From positions 1 through 64,000 of IMG/VR virus record IMGVR_UViG_3300005253_000144: 64,000 bases of DNA; one strand, written 5' to 3'. Every line of letters begins with the position of its first letter. Positions within the stretch are counted from its first letter, which is position 1. The notes beneath the pieces are model-generated. The model was not told the DNA's origin and did no database searches. It saw only the letters and a list, made by a program, of their open reading frames with translations. This document shows positions 51,461 through 59,069 of this stretch, piece after piece. Position numbers and translations under genes: made by a program. Source of the DNA: a virus.

Positions 51461-52277
51461 AATTTCTTTCTCCTTTTGTTTGATTTTCTGCCGGTGCAAG
51501 TCCGGGCAGATGAACGCTCGCTAATAAACCTTTTGCCATTTTACAATATTTTTCTACAACTTCAATTCCAATCCCCTTGCGCCCTATATCTTGGGCTGCC
51601 CGCAATGTAGTGCCGCTCCCCATAAATGGGTCTACAACAGTATCGCCTAGATATGAGTACAATTTTATCAGACGTTTTGGCAATTCATAGGGAAATGGAG
51701 CTGGATGTTTAGATGCCGTTACAGGCGTAAAGAACCAAGTCTCTTGGGTATAGGTCAAAAACTCTTTGCGTTCCCAAGGACCTGATTCCATCCCTTCCGA
51801 ACTACGTTTCTCTCCCCATTTCTCGGCCACAATAATATATTCATGGCGCCCTCGAAGAACGGGAGCACTGGCACTTTGCCAGCTACCCCATGCGGTCGTA
51901 CCTAATGGAGTTTGTTTGTCCCAAACAATAATCCCAAGTAGCCGCATTAATCGGCGTAGCTGAATCGTGATATCGGCATGGATAGGGTAGTAAGGATTAC
52001 GGCCTTGGTCATTAATATTTATGCATAATCGACCGCCACCAATTAATATTCTCTGGCAGGCTATCCAAACAGAATCAAGCCAAGCCAAATAGTCCCAATA
52101 TTCTTTGCTGTCATTGGTTTGATGATTCTCATCGCCATATTCTTTGCCAACATTATAGGGTGGCGATGTGACAATAAGGGCTATGGAATTCATTGGAATC
52201 GCACTCAATATTTCTAAACTATCGCCATGAAATATTGTGGAATTTTCATTCTGATAAAATGGCTTAAGATATCTCAT
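51438..52277 (-). CDS. DNA methyltransferase (TSPPY type)
   Basis: The 279-residue beta-class methylase carries LIVTSPPYNVG at 34-44 and DTVVDPFMGSGTTLRAAQDIGRKGIGIEVVEKYC near the C-terminus. TSPPY is common in N4-cytosine and some N6-adenine enzymes. A REBASE-type partner restriction gene is not adjacent, so this is an orphan methylase, probably for protection of phage DNA. It overlaps the ClpP-like gene by about 22 bases. Confidence 0.9.
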   Translation of the reverse strand: MRYLKPFYQNENSTIFHGDSLEILSAIPMNSIALIVTSPPYNVGKEYGDENHQTNDSKEYWDYLAWLDSVWIACQRILIGGGRLCININDQGRNPYYPIHADITIQLRRLMRLLGIIVWDKQTPLGTTAWGSWQSASAPVLRGRHEYIIVAEKWGEKRSSEGMESGPWERKEFLTYTQETWFFTPVTASKHPAPFPYELPKRLIKLYSYLGDTVVDPFMGSGTTLRAAQDIGRKGIGIEVVEKYCKMAKGLLASVHLPGLAPAENQTKGERNYVSKTNI

Positions 52278-52568
52278 TTATTCCGCGGGGTCAACTTGAA
52301 TGTAGGGCATTAAATATGTGCCCATGTTCCGCTGCGTTTGTATGAAATCCTTCCCTATTTTGTGGCGGATGCGGGAGACAAGATTGGAAAGATTGTTCAT
52401 TCCAAGCTGCATTTCTTTCATTATCTCATCTCTTGACACGGCATCCCCAATATTGTTAGCCAGCAATAACAAAAATTTATATTCCATCATCGTAAGAAAA
52501 ATCTCCCTATCATTTAAGAATATTTTTGCACGGTGAAAATCAATCGTTAAATTTCCATTTTGTAGCAT
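52278..52568 (-). CDS. OmpR/PhoB-type winged-helix DNA-binding protein
   Basis: The 96-residue protein is a bare effector domain: LTIDFHRAKIFLNDREIFLTMMEYKFLLLLANNIGDAVSRDEIM is the beta-sheet, helix 1 and helix 2 portion, and NNLSNLVSRIRHKIGKDFIQTQRNMGTYLM contains the recognition helix and wing. The receiver domain of two-component regulators is missing, so it is phosphorylation-independent. It probably controls a phage promoter. The ATG at 52568 follows a GGTGA site; a TTG further upstream is the alternative. Confidence 0.83.
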   Translation of the reverse strand: MLQNGNLTIDFHRAKIFLNDREIFLTMMEYKFLLLLANNIGDAVSRDEIMKEMQLGMNNLSNLVSRIRHKIGKDFIQTQRNMGTYLMPYIQVDPAE

Positions 52569-52678
52569 TATGTCACCACAACTTCGGGGATTTATTGTTT
52601 TGGTAATTCTGATAGAGGATATATCCGGCAGCAAGAAGAATCGATATGACCACCGAAATTATATTTATGGTATTCAGT

Positions 52679-53170
52679 TTATTTTTTGTCATTGGCAGCT
52701 CTACTCTCTTCTGTAATCGAATAATCGTCGATTCCCCATTCCTTTAATTGCTCCCATGTAGTAGCTAAAACGCGCGCCGCGGCGATAGTTCTTTGTTTGG
52801 GGGAAGCATGAGCCAGCAGAAACATTTTTCTAAATATGCGCTTTTCCAACACTATTCTATCCAATTCAGATGCATATTTAGCCATCGCCTTTTCCCCCAT
52901 CTTTTCAATCATATCTTCCGCCATATATGCATGGTCAATATATCTCATAGGAAACCAGCTTTTTGCATACCAATAATCAATAGTGTCACAATAACTAAGG
53001 TCATGTTCTGTTATCCAGAAACATGGGCGCGGCAAAGACTTGATGTTTTCATTGGTTATATTTTCAATGTCCACTTCTTCCCATTTCATTAACTCTGATG
53101 CCAGAAACTTAACTATCGCTAGTTCTTCCGTTGAGGGATTTCCCTTAAGAGAAAATTTGTCTTCGCTCAA
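52679..53170 (-). CDS. Phage ABA-sandwich-like protein (paralogue 2)
   Basis: A 163-residue protein with TTG start behind an ideal AGGAGG site. It shares ELAIVKFLASEL with the other two ABA-type genes, YIDHAYMAEDMIEKMG corresponds to their HAW/VMK helix, and TIAAARVLATTWEQLKEWG corresponds to AICIAAVKALADDEQCKEWG. The extra middle (RPCFWITEHDLSYCDTIDYWYA) is specific. The function of this family is unknown. Confidence 0.72.
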   Translation of the reverse strand: MSEDKFSLKGNPSTEELAIVKFLASELMKWEEVDIENITNENIKSLPRPCFWITEHDLSYCDTIDYWYAKSWFPMRYIDHAYMAEDMIEKMGEKAMAKYASELDRIVLEKRIFRKMFLLAHASPKQRTIAAARVLATTWEQLKEWGIDDYSITEESRAANDKK

Positions 53171-53466
53171 TGCGGTCCTCCTGTAAGCGACCCATTTTTA
53201 ATATCGCTTTTGGCCTTCCTCTCCCAGCCCGCCTCCTCCAATAATTCTGGGTGTATATGTTCTAAGCTTATCAAATCCCCTTCCTTCGCAAGGATGACAA
53301 AAAAGCTTTTGTTGGAAAACCTTTCTTGTAAGTTCATTATGAGGTCAGTAATAGGCTCATAATCAACCTCTTCTCCTATTGTCATGATATAAATCGCCCC
53401 GTGATTCACGTCCACGCGCTTGATATCAATAATCGTTTTCAGTAATTTGAATAATATTTTTAACAC
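53167..53466 (-). CDS. Small hypothetical protein
   Basis: A 99-residue protein with GTG start, overlapping both neighbours by a few bases. Helical N-terminus (LKILFKLLKTIIDIKRV) then strand-rich part (AIYIMTIGEEVDYEPITDLI, FFVILAKEGDLISLEHI). It resembles small coupling proteins of early phage operons but no family could be named. Confidence 0.6.
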   Translation of the reverse strand: MLKILFKLLKTIIDIKRVDVNHGAIYIMTIGEEVDYEPITDLIMNLQERFSNKSFFVILAKEGDLISLEHIHPELLEEAGWERKAKSDIKNGSLTGGPH

Positions 53467-53720
53467 CGTTCAGCCATTTCCTTTCCGCGCTGATTCAATG
53501 CAAAATAGGTGACTGTCCCCTCGGTATGCCTTTTCTTGATAAGCATTTTTTTCCAAAGTGAGTAACCTATTTTACCCCCAATCCTTGTCAAATCACAATA
53601 CCATCCTCCGGGTACTGCGCACACCAAATCTTTTCCGGCTACCATTTCAAGCAACACAAAATGCTCACGCGGGGTAATGTGCAAGGTGTTTATATCAGGA
53701 ACAGGAATGCCAATAATCAT
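53460..53720 (-). CDS. Hypothetical protein, possible winged helix
   Basis: The ATG at 53720 overlaps the previous stop (TGATG) and uses the AAGGAG ribosome site that lies inside the 60-bp repeat. The 86-residue product has ITPREHFVLLEMVAGKD, DLTRIGGKIGYSLWKKML and KRHTEGTVTYFALNQRGKEMAE, which has the strand-helix-wing look of a winged-helix domain. DNA binding is a guess. Confidence 0.62.
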   Translation of the reverse strand: MIIGIPVPDINTLHITPREHFVLLEMVAGKDLVCAVPGGWYCDLTRIGGKIGYSLWKKMLIKKRHTEGTVTYFALNQRGKEMAERC

Positions 53721-53779
53721 CACAATCCCCACTCCTTGCACTGCTCATCATCAGCAAGTGCTTTTACGGCGGCGATGCA
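53720..53779 (-). repeat. 60-bp perfect repeat, copy 2
   Basis: Identical on the minus strand to 41106-41165. It covers the last 19 codons and stop of paralogue 3 and the ribosome site of the next gene. Outside the repeat the two loci differ at once. Confidence 0.95.
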
Positions 53780-54001
53780 GATGGCTTTTGCCGCCTCCCC
53801 CGCATTCCTTGTAAAAACATGTCTGCCCATTAGTTGTTTATTGAATTTGTTGAGCTTTTTATTGCTACCATTTTGAAATATCCGCTCCACCACCATCCAC
53901 GCGTGTTCTATCTTGTTCATGGGGTCGAACAGTTTAGGAAAAATAATGTAGTCTTTCCTCATCTGTTCTGCCAGGAACTTCACTATCGCGGATTCGTTCA
54001 T
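53720..54001 (-). CDS. Phage ABA-sandwich-like protein (paralogue 3)
   Basis: This 93-residue protein is the shortest paralogue: MNESAIVKFLAEQM at the start, KIEHAWMVVERIF in the middle and AAKAICIAAVKALADDEQCKEWGL at the end. It matches the pattern of phage ABA-sandwich domains (Trp in the first helix, A-C-x-A-A in the last). Its last 60 bases are identical to those of the plus-strand gene ending at 41165. Confidence 0.75.
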   Translation of the reverse strand: MNESAIVKFLAEQMRKDYIIFPKLFDPMNKIEHAWMVVERIFQNGSNKKLNKFNKQLMGRHVFTRNAGEAAKAICIAAVKALADDEQCKEWGL

Positions 54002-54222
54002 CTCAGCCGCATCTTCTTAAACAATTCTACAAAGTAATCCATATTGCGCACATAATAAGTATACGTTCGCCTATGCTTCAGCCAGTGCTTGCAGACTACC
54101 ATGTGACCATCAACAATCGCGAGAATGTACAGTTTGGCAATGTTGTTTGGGTCATCCTTGCCGAAATCTATCCTATACGTCTTGCCCACTTCTACTACCG
54201 CCTTTTCGTTCATCTCAGACAT
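53998..54222 (-). CDS. Small hypothetical protein with shared MSE-NE-A start
   Basis: A 74-residue protein beginning MSEMNEKAVVEVG; its first codons resemble those of the ABA-type genes (MSEINERAIV). The rest (YRIDFGKDDPNNIAKLYILAIVDGHMVVCKHWLKHRRTYTYYV) looks like a small SH3-like beta barrel. It ends in an ATGA overlap with paralogue 3. Function unknown. Confidence 0.65.
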   Translation of the reverse strand: MSEMNEKAVVEVGKTYRIDFGKDDPNNIAKLYILAIVDGHMVVCKHWLKHRRTYTYYVRNMDYFVELFKKMRLR

Positions 54223-54895
54223 TCAGCACCTTGAATTCCACGACCCATACCCAGGGATTGGATTCCCAGGGATAGCCGCGCTTGGCGTTGATAGGATTCC
54301 ATATCTCTCTAAAGGCCATACCTGGAATATCATTGGGATGAAATTCTGGAAACTTAGCATATTTATCAAGATGCCGCTGATGTATTCCTTCTGCAATAAC
54401 ATCCCCTACCGTGATTTCATGTAGTCGCTCCACGCGCACATCTGTTATTTCTAAAGTAATACGACTCGCCCAACGGGGCATGTGGATTGAGGGTGACCAA
54501 CGGTAGTTTTCTTCAAGCGTAAATGGGTCAAGATAGTTTGGTTCATCCGCGCGGAATATTATTCGGCAATCCTTCATATCTTCTGGTGGGTCCATGTCAG
54601 GCCATTCATAGAAAAATGTTTCCCGTACCCACAACCTTTCCCCAGGAACACCATAGGGACAATGATACAAAAGCCCATATGCTGCTTTTAGCTGATGTAA
54701 TGTTGAGCCTGAAAATCCGCCAGCCCCCTTCTTCCATTCCCAGGCTTCTCCAAAAGATTTAATTCCCTGAGACTTTGGCTGAGGCTTAATAACCCGCCTC
54801 GTCTGAGACTTGCGCCCATCCAGAATAGCGCGAACCATATCGCTATTGAAAATAATCGGGCGTGTTTTTATCTCAATTGCTGAATTCGGGGACAT
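54215..54895 (-). CDS. ASCH-like phage protein
   Basis: The 226-residue protein starts IEIKTRPIIFNSDMVRAILDGRKSQTRRVIKPQP, the typical opening of ASCH-related phage proteins (I-x-F-x-x-x-M-V-R-A-I-L-x-G-R-K-T-Q-T-R-R). It continues with RLWVRETFFYEW and HMPRWASRITLEITDVRVERLHEI. ASCH domains resemble PUA folds and are thought to bind nucleic acid. It is the first gene behind a strong promoter at 54961-54989. Confidence 0.83.
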   Translation of the reverse strand: MSPNSAIEIKTRPIIFNSDMVRAILDGRKSQTRRVIKPQPKSQGIKSFGEAWEWKKGAGGFSGSTLHQLKAAYGLLYHCPYGVPGERLWVRETFFYEWPDMDPPEDMKDCRIIFRADEPNYLDPFTLEENYRWSPSIHMPRWASRITLEITDVRVERLHEITVGDVIAEGIHQRHLDKYAKFPEFHPNDIPGMAFREIWNPINAKRGYPWESNPWVWVVEFKVLNV

Positions 54896-54960
54896 CACCT
54901 ATCAAACATCGTCTCCAATTTTATCAATTATTATAGATGTAGATTAAAAATTCCTAATAT

Positions 54961-54989
54961 ATTATAGTCCAATAAATGACTAATTGCAA
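54961..54989 (-). promoter_or_regulatory. Strong sigma70-type promoter of the ASCH/ABA operon
   Basis: Minus-strand TTGCAA (+ 54984-54989), 17-base spacer and TATAAT (+ 54961-54966). It is placed in the 113-base gap before the ASCH-like gene and should drive the genes down to about 52278. Confidence 0.78.
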
Positions 54990-55008
54990 CACCCGCTAAT
55001 GGTTTATG

Positions 55009-55302
55009 TTACGTAATCCAGATATCTTCTACATCGTCAAAGCACAATACTTCTGGTACTCCGCCAATTCGGAAATCTGCCTCGCGCAATCTTCGGTCGT
55101 AGGAAGGGGAATAGTCGTTCTTAGCGCACATCTTGCACAATCTGCCTTTTCTGCTTAATGTGAGGCGGTGATTATGTCCAGTCCAACATATCACTTGACA
55201 TGCTGGGCCAATTGACGGATTATCGGTATTGGTGCCATACAGCATGGCGTGGTGTCTTACATTTCGTAGTGGTGATTTGTAATATATGAGCCTGTTGCTC
55301 AT
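55009..55302 (-). CDS. Hypothetical protein with Cys/His motif
   Basis: A 97-residue protein coupled to the upstream gene by ATGA. It has HHAMLYGTNTDN, CWTGHNHRL and LCKMCAKND, so Cys/His ligands for one zinc ion are possible. The C-terminus is acidic (VLCFDDVEDIW). No known family. Confidence 0.62.
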   Translation of the reverse strand: MSNRLIYYKSPLRNVRHHAMLYGTNTDNPSIGPACQVICWTGHNHRLTLSRKGRLCKMCAKNDYSPSYDRRLREADFRIGGVPEVLCFDDVEDIWIT

Positions 55303-55691
55303 TTCCTTGAAAACATAGCTTTTATGTCACTATAAATTTGCTTGAGCAAAGCTTGCCCTTTTCCCGACATCGGCTTATCTTCAAATACCTGCTCTTCAAC
55401 AGATAATGTGGCCGTGCAAGTGACAATCACCATTCTCTGTTTTTCATCAACGCGGACTATTTTGAAAATTATTTGCTCATCTTTAATTTCTTCTTCTACA
55501 ATCATGCTCGTCATTCTAATAGCATGTAAAAGATGTTGGCGGCCATAGTGAATGCCATCGCTGTATGGGCCAAGTTCGTTGAATGGATTTATATACTCCC
55601 CCTTAAAGTTTTGACTTTCGCCAAACTTGGTCTCTTCCTCTTCAATGAACTTCAGCATTTCCTTAACTAGTCTGCCCTTATCTTCAGCCAT
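55299..55691 (-). CDS. Hypothetical protein
   Basis: A 130-residue, mostly helical acidic protein (LVKEMLKFIEEEETKFGES, YGRQHLLHAIRMTSMIVEEE) with a beta hairpin (IFKIVRVDEKQRMVIVTCTATLS). GGAGGGAT lies before the ATG. Four-base overlap with the next gene. No family recognised. Confidence 0.62.
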   Translation of the reverse strand: MAEDKGRLVKEMLKFIEEEETKFGESQNFKGEYINPFNELGPYSDGIHYGRQHLLHAIRMTSMIVEEEIKDEQIIFKIVRVDEKQRMVIVTCTATLSVEEQVFEDKPMSGKGQALLKQIYSDIKAMFSRK

Positions 55692-55694
55692 CGC

Positions 55695-56102
55695 TCATCC
55701 CTCCGCTTCCGGCATTGGGTCCAACCAATTGCCAACAACCTCATACTTTTGTCCAGCCCAATAACGAAAACCCTGAAACCCTTTATATGGAATCGGTCGA
55801 ATCCATGTCCAGGTATCAGCCGGTATTGCAATATAATATCCTGCTCCCCACTCCTCCCCGCTTACTTCATCGGTCATATATCCGCGCCATGCAGTATTGG
55901 TAACTACCCCAAAACCGCGGATATAGCCATCTTCAACATAAAATATTTTGGTCTCGCCTGTACGTAATAGCTTTGGTAAGCGCGCGAATTTACGGAAATA
56001 ATAACCACCGCCATGTTTAATACAGGCCGCCGCTTCGCGGGCAGCATGTTTGATTTGGTTGATGGGCGTGGTGACCAATATATCGTGATTGGATGAAAGC
56101 AT
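55695..56102 (-). CDS. Hypothetical protein
   Basis: A 135-residue protein with many Tyr/Trp/Gly residues (GGYYFRKFARLPKLLRTGETKIFYVEDGYIRGFGVV, WGAGYYIAIPADTWTWIRPI), suggestive of an ASCH/PUA- or SH3-like beta barrel. The stop of the upstream gene and the ATG share a base. Identity unknown. Confidence 0.6.
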   Translation of the reverse strand: MLSSNHDILVTTPINQIKHAAREAAACIKHGGGYYFRKFARLPKLLRTGETKIFYVEDGYIRGFGVVTNTAWRGYMTDEVSGEEWGAGYYIAIPADTWTWIRPIPYKGFQGFRYWAGQKYEVVGNWLDPMPEAEG

Positions 56103-56599
56103 TATTCCTGCTTCTCCTCTTTCAGCGTTACGATAACACTTGAACTTGTGGGTTCATGCCCCAGCTTTTTCCCGGTGGCCGTCACTGCTTCAGAAAAATA
56201 CCACCACATATTAAACTTATCTGTGCCAAGTAATGCCAATAATTTGATTAATCTGCGCACAAGCAGTTCCTGGTCTCCCTGATTTTCAAAAAATCTTATC
56301 GTTCCCTTGAATGGTGTATACGTGCAGTGGCTAATATCATTATTGTGACTATGCTCATCCACGACCCATCTTCGCTCATCAATCTTTCCATAACAGTCAA
56401 AGCTTGAACCAACATCGCTATCATCATGCGCAGATACAAGCAATAGTTCACAATTCAAATCAGGGCAACATCTTGGACGGGCCGGACCAGGACATTGGCT
56501 CCCGCTCCAGGCATCCTTTTCATGCCATGTAATTTGACACCATTCACATAACCAGATACCTTGCTTGGTTAGTGATATATTAATTCTATGACCAGTCAA
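56102..56599 (-). CDS. Hypothetical protein with Cys pairs
   Basis: I choose TTG 56599 (GAGG site directly upstream, after the previous stop), giving 165 residues; a frame to ATG 56692 exists but lies inside the preceding gene. The sequence has LCEWCQITWHEKD, CPGPARPRCCPDLNCELL (zinc-ribbon-like cysteines), and a helical end. Function unknown; start uncertain. Confidence 0.5.
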   Translation of the reverse strand: MTGHRINISLTKQGIWLCEWCQITWHEKDAWSGSQCPGPARPRCCPDLNCELLLVSAHDDSDVGSSFDCYGKIDERRWVVDEHSHNNDISHCTYTPFKGTIRFFENQGDQELLVRRLIKLLALLGTDKFNMWWYFSEAVTATGKKLGHEPTSSSVIVTLKEEKQE

Positions 56600-56606
56600 T
56601 TTTCCT

Positions 56607-57083
56607 CTAGCCTCCACCGCCGCCGCCAGATGAGCCGCCAGATGATTTTCCCCCGCTTCTAATACCGGGGCTAATGCCGGGGAACGGGCCAATCACCATT
56701 CCAGTTTCTGATTCTATCAGATGGGGTGTACCGCTTAATGAAAACTCTTCGTAACCCTGTTGCAGCAATTTGTGCCAAAGAGTTTCCAGTCTTTCAAACA
56801 AAAGCTTCACCTCTTCCAATGGAGTTAGATTTTCAATATTCAGAGCGTCCTCCCATTGGTTCTCTGTAATCTCATTACCTTCGCTATCCAAATATTTAAA
56901 TGAGTCTGAATGTTTGGCCTTGATAACCTCCATGGCCTGGCTTAATGCGTCGCTGATAAATATCTTGTTCATTCTCTCAACCTTCAATTCCTCCTCCGCT
57001 TGCGCAAGCCGCTCCAGCTTCAACCGGACATCTTCCCCTATTTCCTTAACTTGTTTTTCAACGTTTTTCATATCAACCGGCAT
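56607..57083 (-). CDS. Coiled-coil protein with polyglycine tail
   Basis: From ATG 57083 (GGAGG site six bases upstream) the protein has 158 residues. Residues ~5-45 are a coiled coil (VEKQVKEIGEDVRLKLERLAQAEEEL), the middle is acidic, and the tail is Gly/Ser-rich ending with a run of Gly. It may be a minor structural or regulatory protein. No family recognised. Confidence 0.58.
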   Translation of the reverse strand: MPVDMKNVEKQVKEIGEDVRLKLERLAQAEEELKVERMNKIFISDALSQAMEVIKAKHSDSFKYLDSEGNEITENQWEDALNIENLTPLEEVKLLFERLETLWHKLLQQGYEEFSLSGTPHLIESETGMVIGPFPGISPGIRSGGKSSGGSSGGGGGG

Positions 57084-57600
57084 CTGAAACCTCCATACAA
57101 TTCTCATTAAGCCGAATCTCATAAAGTGCCTGGGGAATCACTTCGGTAAGGCGCAGGTCTGCCTTATAGCCATCGTCCCAGGGCGCGCCATCATACCAAG
57201 CCGTTTCGCGGTATCGCTTCATGACTTCATATAGCCCCACAAAGCCATCAATCAAAATGGCCCCTACAAGCGGGAGATTATTTATTGAACCCTCTAACTC
57301 GCGCTCCACTTCAGGATGTTCTATCGGATATTTGAAATCAAGCTGAAGCTGCTCAGGCCTAAACATGAACATTCCTTCATAGGGCGGAAATGGAATGCGA
57401 TTCTTGTAAGGTGAGGATTCTTCCATATAAGGCCTTCCAGCGTTCATTTCCTTATTTCGATGGTGGTGCCATTCACCGCAATACCACCATCGATTTACTT
57501 CCTTTGGCATCTTCAATTTTGCGCGCCAGCGCGCGGTGGTAATATATGGCGTCAAAAACAGCCATTGCCAAGGCGGTCGTACATATTTCATGTTCGTCAT
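57073..57600 (-). CDS. Hypothetical protein
   Basis: The ATG at 57600 overlaps the upstream stop (ATGA) and follows AGGAG, so the product has 175 residues. Trp/Tyr/His-rich start (PPWQWLFLTPYITT, WWYCGEWHHHRNKEM) followed by PLVGAILIDGFVGLYEVMKRYRET. The pattern is seen in other phage early proteins but has no assigned function. Confidence 0.62.
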   Translation of the reverse strand: MTNMKYVRPPWQWLFLTPYITTARWRAKLKMPKEVNRWWYCGEWHHHRNKEMNAGRPYMEESSPYKNRIPFPPYEGMFMFRPEQLQLDFKYPIEHPEVERELEGSINNLPLVGAILIDGFVGLYEVMKRYRETAWYDGAPWDDGYKADLRLTEVIPQALYEIRLNENCMEVSDAG

Positions 57601-58031
57601 TTTGTCTCCTGGGAAGCCTCTGTCTTTACGAGTATTCCACATATGGTTAGCCCCCTGTTTATGTTTATGCCCCATTGAACTTTGGTGACTACCCCGACCA
57701 ATTCGCTTTCTTCTTTTTTGGTAGATGGATAAACCAAAAGGATTTCATCTCCGAGCCGTGGCACATCTTCCATTTCCATTTCCCAAACAATACTTTCTTT
57801 GCCTGCGTGAACTTCATAAATTATGACCTTTGTTATATGTATCATTTTGCAATCCAGGACTCTACTACGTTCCCAGATACAGTCCTCATCATGGGAAAAG
57901 GGTTTGCCTCGGACTTCTGAGCGACGGCAATATTTACAATAGTCCAAACGCGTATCATTGGCCTCATTGATATGCGTTCCTATGGGATGGCTTTTTGCTA
58001 TTTCTGCAATTATCTTAACGTGTTCATTCAT
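57597..58031 (-). CDS. Hypothetical protein with Cys pair
   Basis: A 144-residue protein from ATG 58031 with a GGAG site. CKYCRRSEVRGKPFSHDEDCIW near residues 25-45 could bind zinc; the rest is beta-rich (MIHITKVIIYEVHAGKESIVWEMEMED). It is translationally coupled to the next gene. Function unknown. Confidence 0.62.
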   Translation of the reverse strand: MNEHVKIIAEIAKSHPIGTHINEANDTRLDYCKYCRRSEVRGKPFSHDEDCIWERSRVLDCKMIHITKVIIYEVHAGKESIVWEMEMEDVPRLGDEILLVYPSTKKEESELVGVVTKVQWGININRGLTICGILVKTEASQETK

Positions 58032-58078
58032 CCTTGAAAACTCCTTACTTTCCTTTAGCATCCTTTCTGCTCATCTAC

Positions 58079-58312
58079 TCAATTAGATAAATGAACAAGG
58101 TTTTGTTTTTCCAATTGGCTCTCTCTTTTCCGCACAAGTAACTCTAGCCCAAGCAATTTGTCTGCTAATCTATTTGATTTATTGCATTCTTTAAGGAACG
58201 CTTGGTCGGTTTTTGACAGGGAAGATAATACACCAAATAATGTGTCGTAATTAATAGTTAGATGAAACTCTTTGCTCATATTATTTGCGTTATGCCAATA
58301 AGTTAGCTTCAC
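58079..58312 (-). CDS. Small hypothetical protein
   Basis: A 77-residue protein with GTG start supported by AAAGGTG seven bases upstream. Helical and charged (VLSSLSKTDQAFLKECNKSNRLADKLLGLELLVRKRESQLEKQN), probably a small coiled-coil protein. No family recognised. Confidence 0.55.
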   Translation of the reverse strand: MKLTYWHNANNMSKEFHLTINYDTLFGVLSSLSKTDQAFLKECNKSNRLADKLLGLELLVRKRESQLEKQNLVHLSN

Positions 58313-58327
58313 AATTCACACCTTTCT

Positions 58328-58355
58328 GCTTGCGATAAGATAGATTATAGCAAGC
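58328..58355 (-). promoter_or_regulatory. TATAAT inside a short inverted repeat
   Basis: Minus-strand TATAAT (+ 58344-58349) lies between GCTTGC (58328-58333) and GCAAGC (58350-58355). A -35-like TTGTTC is 19 bases upstream. This may be a repressible promoter for the genes to the left. Confidence 0.4.
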
Positions 58356-58597
58356 TAGTCTTCTCTCTGAACAATACCACCTAATTTGATATATAAATCC
58401 ACAGCTCCCTGTGCCTTTTGGGTAAGTATATTGTATCCATCATTGGTTCGCTCCACCAAGCCCAATGCCACCAATTTATCTCTTTCGATTTTTCCGATTA
58501 AATCCCCGTCATAAACTCCAGCTTTTCTTGTGACGATTGATAAAAGCTGGTCAAACATTCCTATAGTAAATATTTGTTCCATTGTCTTGTTCTCCAT
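58355..58597 (-). CDS. Small hypothetical protein, winged-helix-like
   Basis: An 80-residue protein: GMFDQLLSIVTRKAGVYDG, IERDKLVALGLVERTNDGYNILTQKAQGAVDLYIKLGG. The helix-helix-wing pattern and the L-V-x-L-G-L-V-E-R-T segment resemble small winged-helix DNA-binding proteins. Moderate guess only. Confidence 0.58.
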   Translation of the reverse strand: MENKTMEQIFTIGMFDQLLSIVTRKAGVYDGDLIGKIERDKLVALGLVERTNDGYNILTQKAQGAVDLYIKLGGIVQRED

Positions 58598-58603
58598 TTG
58601 CTT

Positions 58604-59047
58604 TCATGTATTTCTTATTATTGTTTCTCCGCTTTCAACCGCTTCCTTGGTTTGAATAATCAAAAATCCCGCCCCCGCCATCTCTAAAGCAAGCGGGGCG
58701 TCTGCATCAATCATCATTGTTTCAGGAGTTATCAGCTCCCAAACCCCAAGTAATTTTCCTAACCCCATTGCCGCCATCGCAAGCCCTTGGTCGCCAATAT
58801 CTGCACCCATCTCCAAATAATTATGTTCTTTGCCGTCTAACCAATGGGGAAATTGGTTTTTGATTAGTTCTGTAAACTCTTCCTTGTCACCTCCTATCTT
58901 AGAAACCTTGAAGAAAATCATATCGGTGGTATGGCCATCGGGCTGATGTGCTTCCGGGTCTTCAGGCGCATCAAAACAGCGACCGCACTTACATGCCCCC
59001 TTTTCGGCATTTTGGTTAACGTAGTCAATCAATTCTCTCAATCCCAT
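58604..59047 (-). CDS. Hypothetical protein with Cys motif
   Basis: From ATG 59047 (AGGAG nine bases upstream) the product has 147 residues. CKCGRCFDAPEDPEAHQPDGHTTDM is a Cys/His-rich segment near residue 20-40. The middle (EFTELIKNQFPHWLDGKEHNYLEMGADIGDQGLAMAAMGLG) resembles common phage proteins of unknown function. A longer frame overlaps the SpoU-like gene and is unlikely. Confidence 0.62.
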   Translation of the reverse strand: MGLRELIDYVNQNAEKGACKCGRCFDAPEDPEAHQPDGHTTDMIFFKVSKIGGDKEEFTELIKNQFPHWLDGKEHNYLEMGADIGDQGLAMAAMGLGKLLGVWELITPETMMIDADAPLALEMAGAGFLIIQTKEAVESGETIIRNT

Positions 59048-59069
59048 ACTATTACTCTCCTTTGATAAC

